From: Actinidia chinensis
Lineage: Eukaryota; Streptophyta; Magnoliopsida; Ericales; Actinidiaceae
DNA: 12,500 nt
Assembly: GCA_009663005.1 (NCBI GenBank)
Contig: VIGQ01000531.1
Location: 2,501 to 15,000 of the forward strand
Direction of reading: 5' to 3'
The stretch's first letter is position 1. Each line of letters begins with the position of its first letter. The notes under the pieces are model-generated. The model made no database searches. It was not told the DNA's origin and worked only from the letters and a program-made list of their open reading frames with translations. This document shows, piece by piece, positions 7,609-12,500 of this stretch. A program made the translations under genes and the position numbers.

Positions 7609-7739
7609 TGGAGTTTCTTTATTTATGGTGTTTCTTGCAATACTGAAAATATGTTCACCAAATCTTGCTAGTAAAGGGAAGTTAACTTATTTAATTAAAT
7701 TTTATTTATTTATTTAATAATTATTCATTTCTGACCCAC

Positions 7740-8000
7740 TTCGTACATGTAGACCAATTACCGTGTCGGCTCGTGCTGTGCCAAACAGTGTCTTGTCGTG
7801 TCGTTGCCAGTGCCGTGCAGCCTCCTAAAACTGGTGTCGTGCCGTGCGGGTGTCGTGCCCCACCATTTTTCATTGTCCCGTGCCCATGCCCGATCAGAAC
7901 ACAACTTGATACCGGGTCCCAAGCTATTGCCGGATTTTTTAGTGCCGTGTCGTGTCGTGTGCGTGAAGGCCCGGCTGTTGTGCCCACGGACCCTAAATCA
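7740..8000. mobile_element. GTGTCGTG-rich repeat, probable hAT-type remnant, copy 2
   Basis: The same word set as at 3623-3957 recurs: CCGTGTCGGCTCGTG, TGTCGTGTCGTTGCC, GTGTCGTGCCGTGC and GTGCCGTGTCGTGTCGTG. Both copies carry the words in the same orientation. Overlapping frames on both strands (7721-8035 minus, 7773-8093 and 7798-8052 plus) arise because this GC-rich repeat lacks stop codons. No clear terminal inverted repeat or target duplication could be placed, and the right edge abuts the LTR-like block. Confidence 0.4.
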
Positions 8001-8400
8001 CCTTTCACATCTGCCAAGATCAACCACACACACAAGACAAAGATTTACGTAGTCGGCCAATATGCCTACGTTCTACGGAGAGGAACATACTAATCCATTA
8101 ATAACCGAATGAATACAATGAGTGACAATAGAAAGGAGATCACACTCCACTCACCTCTCAGCACACTCTCCTCATCTCTCACCCATCTCTCCCTGTGTTG
8201 TCTCATCACCTACCAACTTATAAACCTTCTCTCTGTCATCTCCTCGGTGCTCTCACTAGCACCATAGCAACTGCCCCACCCAACACCACCACATCTGTTG
8301 CTCAAGCCCCTTCTGCAACACAGCACAAAGCTGTTTGCTCCTCCTAATCCCTCAAGGATTACTTTCTGCTCCGCCTTACTTACTTCTCTAATTCTCATGC

Positions 8401-8412
8401 AATTTATATAGG
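8401..8412 (-). promoter_or_regulatory. TATA box inside the LTR-like block
   Basis: On the minus strand this reads CCTATATAAATT, a strong plant TATA box. Its position about 510 bases after the proposed LTR start and 340 before its proposed end is where a U3/R boundary promoter would be expected. Confidence 0.4.
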
Positions 8413-8428
8413 AATGAGAGGGGAGAAT

Positions 8429-8447
8429 GAGCTAAGCCACTTAGCTC
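8429..8447. repeat. 8-bp perfect hairpin
   Basis: GAGCTAAG (8429-8436) and CTTAGCTC (8440-8447) are exact reverse complements around a CCA loop. It lies just upstream of the minus-strand TATA box in the LTR-like block. Confidence 0.75.
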
Positions 8448-8528
8448 TTCATCCCTTAATATTCAACACTGAAAACTTCGAAAACGAGGCGGCCTCTATT
8501 ATTGACAGATGCAACTACACAGCCTTCG

Positions 8529-8548
8529 TTTGACAGAAACCTGTCAAA
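8529..8548. repeat. 8-bp perfect hairpin
   Basis: TTTGACAG (8529-8536) and CTGTCAAA (8541-8548) are exact reverse complements around an AAAC loop. A third TTGACAG word lies at 8499-8505, so the motif is repeated locally within the LTR-like block. Confidence 0.75.
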
Positions 8549-8555
8549 GGCCAAG

Positions 8556-8634
8556 CTCTCTCTCTTCTTCTCTTCTTCCTCCTTCTCTTCTTCTCTTCTC
8601 CTCTTCTCTCTTCTCTTCTTTCTTTCTTTCTTCC
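8556..8634 (+). repeat. 79-base uninterrupted pyrimidine tract
   Basis: Only C and T occur across 79 bases, mainly TCTTC and CTTCT units ending in a TTTC run. Such homopurine-homopyrimidine tracts can form triplex DNA and vary in length. It lies upstream of the minus-strand TATA box, so it would be purine-rich on the LTR sense strand. Confidence 0.9.
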
Positions 8635-8968
8635 ATATCTGCCCAAATATGAATTATAATTGATGTTCCTATTCTTTTAAGCCTGGACCTGACTGGGCTT
8701 GCGATTTGTGCTTTGGGGCTTGGGGCTTGGGATTCATGAGTTGGGCTCTTCCTTATGTTAATGGGCTGGGATCCAACACCGCAAGTTACACTTGACAACT
8801 CTAATAGTAATAAGGAGTAGTCTGTTAAAATTCTCCTCATGTCGCCCCCCCTTTGGCAAGGGTTGTCTTTTGGTTTGGTTCCCAAGCAAAAGTCTCTTCA
8901 TCCTGTTAAAATTCAAATCGTAACAGGTCGGTCATTCTACAGGATTGCTTGCTTTGGTAAAATTTCTC

Positions 8969-9117
8969 TCTCCCTGTTTGGTTGCTCGAAAGTGAACACA
9001 CCAATTTTCTCTGAAATGTGCCGAAAACGAAAGTTACTAATAGAGTTGACGCTAACGCGGCGTAATCAACTCCAGAAGCACATTTTCCTTTATTTTCTCC
9101 GGCAACCAAACGGAGAC
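8969..9117. repeat. nested imperfect fold-back, MITE-like
   Basis: The outer arm TCTCCCTGTTTGGTTGCT (8969-8986) pairs with the reverse complement of CGGCAACCAAACGGAGA (9100-9116). Further in, AAATGTGC (9014-9021) pairs with GCACATTT (9078-9085), and AGTTGA (9044-9049) pairs with TCAACT (9066-9071) with CGC/GCG beside it. Three nested pairs in the right order indicate one decayed hairpin of about 150 bp. The two overlapping frames across it (8839-9126 plus, 8906-9109 minus) are a result of this symmetry. No target duplication is apparent. Confidence 0.5.
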
Positions 9118-9119
9118 CG

Positions 9120-9508
9120 ACGATAAATTATTCTGAAATTACAGTATTTTTTCTTTTTTCTTTGTCTTGTTAATCGTGTTGGCAGATTGGTTGAAAAGCG
9201 ATACTGTTTGATTCGGCTGAATGTAAGTAGTAAAAGAGTCATGGCTTTCGCTTAGGTTTTCAATTGAAAGTCGCTTATGTTCTCCTATAACCGCTCTTCG
9301 AGTGTGCAAATTTTCTCGACATATGATTGTTATTCGAAAATTGCGAAATACGGATATAAAAATCGATGTTCGGGGGCCACATTTGCATACATGTACCATA
9401 TTATCACACTAAAGAATCTGGGTTCATCAGAATCACTTAAGAATTGGTTTTCGAATTACGGTTTGGACTATCTCATTGGTGGGTAATCAACAAATAGGGC
9501 CATACTAA
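9120..9508. other. mixed-composition stretch, no recognised gene
   Basis: A 69-codon plus-strand frame (9277-9486) and an 86-codon minus-strand frame (9139-9399) overlap. The plus frame ends in ESLKNWFSNYGLDYLIGG, which has natural-looking residues but matches nothing I know. Composition is less AT-rich than the left half of the window, so this could be the edge of a decayed gene. Confidence 0.35.
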
Positions 9509-9538
9509 TTTGTGCATTTTCGCCACAATATCAAGTCC

Positions 9539-9691
9539 ATGTGTTTTAAGAGTCCTACTTGCTCCTACTGCAGCAATTACCCCTGTGTTGAATTGTCGTG
9601 CGTATTTCATCGTTTTTGCGGTGGGAAAGGAGATCGAAATAGGGACCTTACAGAAGTTGTAGCGCTTCTGGTGGAGGTGAGTCTGCTGTGA
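9539..9691 (+). pseudogene. possible exon remnant, Cys-rich 50-codon frame
   Basis: From ATG at 9539 the frame encodes MCFKSPTCSYCSNYPC and continues through LSCVFHRFCGGKGDRNRDL to VVALLVE. GAG|GTGAGT at 9674-9682 is a textbook plant splice donor that would cut the frame just before its stop. Seven or so cysteines in the first half are unusual but do not match a zinc-binding pattern I can name. No convincing acceptor follows at a workable phase before the next frame. It could equally be chance. Confidence 0.12.
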
Positions 9692-9743
9692 GTGAAAGTG
9701 GTGGGTGGGAAGTGATATTGTTAGAGATGGTTAAGAAGACTGC

Positions 9744-10124
9744 TTGGCAGTCTGTAGAAGTGGTATGACTTTATACAGTGGAATAGGCAAAAGAGGCCTC
9801 TACCGAATTGAGTCCTCATGTTTCAACGATTGGCTTGATCCGCATCCCGATCTTAGAGACGGTATTGTTCCGTGGGTTCTACTTTGTACTGCTACTGTTA
9901 TTGGCTTTTTTGGGCCGGTATTGTTGCCGAGGATTCTAAGGAGATTGCATAAATACTCACGCAAGGTCCTGTGGCTTATTGTCCAGGCCAACGTTATGGG
10001 GGCCGGTTTCTCTGTACGAGAAGAAGCTTTTGGGTTCTTTGGATCCTCTGCGATATCTTATTACCTTCATTGCATTTTCACAAATTTTAAGTACAAATCT
10101 TGTAATACTTACATTTGCATGTAA
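9744..10124 (+). pseudogene. unrecognised 119-126-codon frame with a membrane-like segment
   Basis: The open stretch begins at 9735, and the first ATG is at 9765, giving 119 codons to the stop at 10122-10124. The product has a polar start (SGIGKRGLYRIESSC), then DWLDPHPDLRDGI, then a hydrophobic stretch VPWVLLCTATVIGFFGPVLL followed by basic RILRRLHKYSRK, as in a single membrane span with a positive inner side. The C-terminal third becomes Tyr/Cys/Asn-rich, suggesting that coding, if any, stops near residue 95. Codon use in the first 80 codons looks more natural than elsewhere in the window. I do not recognise a family. It may be an exon of a decayed or multi-exon gene, or chance. Confidence 0.2.
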
Positions 10125-10760
10125 CATTTTAGGCGTGTTTTGGTTTTTGGATTTGATGAAAACGGAATTTATGTAAGGCCGATAAAGAATATAAAGGAAA
10201 AATAAGAAGTCACTGAATTGAAGAAAACTTCTTTCCCAATAAGCGAATTGACTTATTTGGTTGTTCCTATCATTGTTCTTTCTTCTTTCTCTTAGTAAAT
10301 CTCTCCATTAATCCAATAGCCAAACACAATCTTAGATTGTGGTATGAATTCTAAAACATTTCTGTTAAATCTTCCTTTTAAATTCTTTCTATATGCGAGG
10401 CACTATGGTGGGCCCAACAACAATTACGCATCACAAGTACATTGCACCCAGCATGGAGGGGTGCTGTAATAATCTCGTTTGTCCTGGTTTTTGCATCGGT
10501 GGAAAACAAATGTATTTACTCTTGCTATGGAATCTTGGAGCATAAGAGGGATTGAACGGGAAGCATTGCTAACTCTGGATAAAATTTCATCAGTTGGTTC
10601 TTTTTGTCCTCGGGTTGATGGCTTTAGCTGAGGCTTGTGGGGTGGCTGTGCATCTATTCCTACAGTTGGTGGAATAGGAGGTGAGATTTATAGCAATCCT
10701 GAGAGACCATAGCATTAGATCCCCCTCCTCATAGGAGATTTCTATTGCAGATGAAATCTT
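10125..10760. other. mixed-composition stretch, possible gene remnant or transcribed non-coding DNA
   Basis: No frame reaches 60 codons. A 46-codon plus-strand frame from ATG at 10406 begins MVGPTTITHHKYIAPSMEGC and is cut by TAA. G-rich stretches around 10420-10690 resemble exon composition more than intergenic DNA. Inverted AATAAG/CTTATT and GAAG/CTTC words near 10201-10258 give a weak fold-back. Confidence 0.35.
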
Positions 10761-11760
10761 CTATTTAATTGGTGATTTTTTTTTTTCACTTATTTTTTAT
10801 GTACAGAATTTTTTTTAATTTTTAGGGTATTGTTGGAAAATTTTGATATAATATTTGGTTCTGACAGCCACGCTGTCCGTACGATCATTGTTTACTAAAT
10901 TTTACACATGAAATTTTGTAGCTCGTAGTTCTGATCTGTATGCGATTTTCATGGTTCATGAATTACATTGATATACTCGTTCTTCTTCATGCAAAAGATT
11001 TATTTTGTCCATTTGCAGAATACATGAAGTGCTTAGCGTATCTATTATTTGTAATTCCAATCGATTGCAGATGTTCTTTATTTAACTCAAAATGATTCCT
11101 TAATTTAGGAATCTCAAATGTTCATTTGCAACTTCCATCCACATACTTTTTTGGTGCTTTCTTTGAGAATTCAGAGCCACCCACTTGTAATGTCCTTATC
11201 CATGAGTTCCATCTGTTTTATATGATCAACTCTTACTACTGATTCAGTTAAATATACTGATCTCAATTTGTTGAGTTTTTCAGATGCTATGCCTTAATTG
11301 GTTAACAATCTCCAATGATTACCAATACCTCTTTTAATATCTGTTCTAGACCTCTTGAAACACGTATTTCCTTTCACACTGAAGCTCCATTTCTCCATTT
11401 GTATGGGACAATAATCTTAATTATGCCTTTTGCTCTGGTATCCTTGAACATTCCCTCGAGTAATCTTTTTCTTTGCAATCGATAATTAACATTTGACCCT
11501 TATTGGAGTTGTTGGTTATCTCTAAAATAATACATATATCTAAGGATGTCTCTTTCCTGTGTTGTGACAAGAGATCAAGAATACTTGTGGCCTTTCAACT
11601 CTATACATACGCGCATGTGTGTTTTGTGTAGCAAAATGTGAGGAGGTATTATTTTATTAACATCCTACTTTTCATCCTTCAACGTTTGTGAGTTATCGTT
11701 TTCTGTTGAAGATAGGTGGTGGGGATCTTGTGGTTCTGTCCTTCTAAAATGGCCTCTGTT
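10761..11760. other. T-rich, intron-like stretch without frames
   Basis: About 1 kb is rich in T on the plus strand, with no open frame and no repeat I can delimit, the base composition of a plant intron or 3' flank read on the plus strand. GACAGC (10863-10868) and GCTGTC (10872-10877) form a 6-bp stem around CAC. If the frames upstream are exons, this could be an intron, but no exon is seen on its far side. Confidence 0.35.
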
Positions 11761-12009
11761 TAGCAAAAAAAAATAAGAAAAAGTAAAGGAAAAGAAAAAA
11801 AAATACAAAAATGCCAACAGGGATAGTTAGAAACTTATACTTTAATTAGTAGCGGTATAGGAATTAATGATAAAATAAATTATAGTGAGGGAAATATAAT
11901 CACACATGAGAAAATGTAGTGACAGACATTTGTTTGGATTGAAGATTAGAGAGGGAAAAGGAGAGGGAAAAGGAAATGGAAAAGGTAGATGATCCAGTGG
12001 TCTCAATCA
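11761..12009. other. A-rich stretch, possible poly(A)-like insertion scar
   Basis: AGCAAAAAAAAATAAG and further A-rich sequence to about 11810 follow the T-rich block abruptly. A tail of this kind may mark the 3' end of a LINE, SINE or retrocopy, but I found no matching flanking duplication or element body. Purine-rich AAAGGAGAGGGAAAAGG words follow near 11956-11985. Confidence 0.3.
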
Positions 12010-12180
12010 TAGGGTTGTCCACGGTCGGGTTTTTTGGGTTGGGTCGGGGCGGGTCAACAGACGTATAACTTTCAATCTGGAAATGCCACCCGAACCCGAC
12101 CGAAATATAGGGTACCCGAACTAATCGGGAGTCGGGTGACCTGTAGTGTTTTGGCGGGTTGGGCCTCAAGTTTAGGCGAA
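12010..12180. mobile_element. hAT-like terminus with GGGTCGGGTT repeats
   Basis: TAGGGTTGTCCA at 12010-12021 matches the TAGGGNTGNNCA pattern of plant hAT ends and is followed at once by GTCGGGTT/GGGTTGGGTCGG repeats, the usual subterminal vocabulary. CGGTCGGGTT (12022-12031) and AACCCGACCG (12093-12102) are exact reverse complements, and a further GGTGACC/GGCGGGTTGGGCC patch follows. No transposase is seen. The opposite end is not certain: the window's last ten bases, TTTGACCCTA, end with the complement of TAGGGT, which would make a roughly 490-bp element, but six bases are weak evidence. Frames at 11900-12184 and 12034-12273 are repeat artefacts. Confidence 0.45.
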
Positions 12181-12500
12181 TCATATTGGGCCCAAAAAAA
12201 ATCTATAATCAAACTCCAAAATCCAAATCAAACAGGACAGTATAATCAAACCCCCAAAAATTGTAAAATCTAAACCCGCAGACAGTATTTCAAATGATTT
12301 TCAAGTCCAACAATAATTGCCGAACAAGGATGATAAAGTAACCCAAACAGAATAATCAATAGGTTTCTTCATAGAGAAGGAGAGAGAGAGAGAGAATAAG
12401 AAGAGATAGTGTCCCATGAAAGTTTAAATGTTGCAATGCTTTGTAAGACAGATACAGAGAGTTAGAGAGAGATGTTTGAGAAGAAATTGATTTGACCCTA
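12181..12500. other. AT-rich sequence with GA microsatellite, possibly element interior
   Basis: There is no coding signal. It includes a (GA)8 microsatellite and several AAATCAAAC/AATCAAACC words near 12208-12250. If the end at 12010 pairs with the window edge, this is the interior of a short non-autonomous element; otherwise it is intergenic. Confidence 0.4.
12380..12395 (+). repeat. (GA)8 microsatellite
   Basis: Eight perfect GA units lie within a longer purine-rich run. Such dinucleotide tracts are commonly length-variable in plants. Confidence 0.9.

Larger units (their letters stand above)
8030..8925 (-). mobile_element. LTR-like retroelement fragment on the minus strand
   Basis: Read on the minus strand it starts TGTTACGATTTG (8925 downward), passes site II-like words and a long purine run, then a TATA box CCTATATAAATT (8401-8412). 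It ends in a block, GTAGGCATATTGGCCGACTACG then TAAATCTTTG (about 8039-8071), that I associate with the downstream part of a common plant LTR family. That order fits U3, TATA and R/U5 of an LTR. Hairpins lie at 8429-8447 and 8529-8548. No gag-pol frame, primer-binding site or matched 5-bp flank was found, so it is a solo or truncated LTR at best. The family likeness is from recollection and not computed. Frames at 8210-8398 and 8544-8885 (minus) are repeat-driven. Confidence 0.42.

Noticed and set aside
7721..8093. Three overlapping frames on both strands, 84-106 codons
   Set aside because: All lie over the second GTGTCGTG repeat block, where GC-rich repeated words exclude stop codons in several frames at once.
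10201..10258. Possible pre-miRNA fold-back
   Set aside because: The inverted words AATAAG/CTTATT and GAAG/CTTC are short and separated by mismatches. The stem is too poor for a plant miRNA precursor.
1..12500. CRISPR array, prokaryotic defence island, phage, or organelle-derived insertion
   Set aside because: There are no regularly spaced identical repeats, no operon-like gene packing, and no stretch I recognise as plastid or mitochondrial. The window looks like plant nuclear intergenic DNA throughout.

Overview
This window reads as nuclear, non-coding DNA from a flowering plant, probably a eudicot. It is AT-rich with long A and T runs, has stop codons in every frame over most of its length, shows no operons or ribosome binding sites, and carries the debris of several plant transposon classes. 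I found no complete protein-coding gene, no tRNA or rRNA gene, no CRISPR array and no bacterial or viral system. The open frames longer than 60 codons look accidental, several of them lying across GC-rich repeats. The species cannot be fixed from the sequence alone.

Layout. Bases 1-2580 are mostly featureless AT-rich DNA with a poly-C tract, short palindromes and a G-box-like site. Bases 2583-3095 resemble an old LTR fragment. Bases 3623-3957 and 7740-8000 are two copies of one GC-rich repeat built on GTGTCGTG/CGTGCC words, as in plant hAT-type subterminal repeats. Bases 4491-4672 hold a diverged 110-bp direct repeat. Bases 4801-5366 are the best-supported element: a short non-autonomous hAT-like transposon with related ends and an imperfect 8-bp target duplication. 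It carries a 38-codon reading frame with a good plant start context. Bases 5459-5509 are an exact tandem duplication. Bases 5695-6472 contain two diverged copies of a 280-290-bp repeat about 490 bp apart. Bases 6630-7070 form a MITE-like element with CCGG-rich inverted ends and a matching 8-bp flank.

Bases 7300-7608 hold a promoter-like group of TGGGCC/T words followed by a TATA box, with no gene after it. Bases 8030-8925 look like a minus-strand LTR with its own TATA box. Bases 8969-9117 are a nested fold-back. Bases 9120-10760 are the most gene-like composition in the window and include two short frames that could be exon remnants of an unrecognised gene; the T-rich stretch after them to 11760 looks like intron or intergenic DNA. 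Base 12010 starts another hAT-like terminus, whose partner may lie at or beyond the window edge.

No genes work together here. The region is best seen as an insertion-rich intergenic interval, with nested transposon remnants and perhaps one decayed gene. The strongest observations are the hAT-like element and its internal frame, the MITE-like element at 6630-7070 and the 490-bp-spaced repeat pair.
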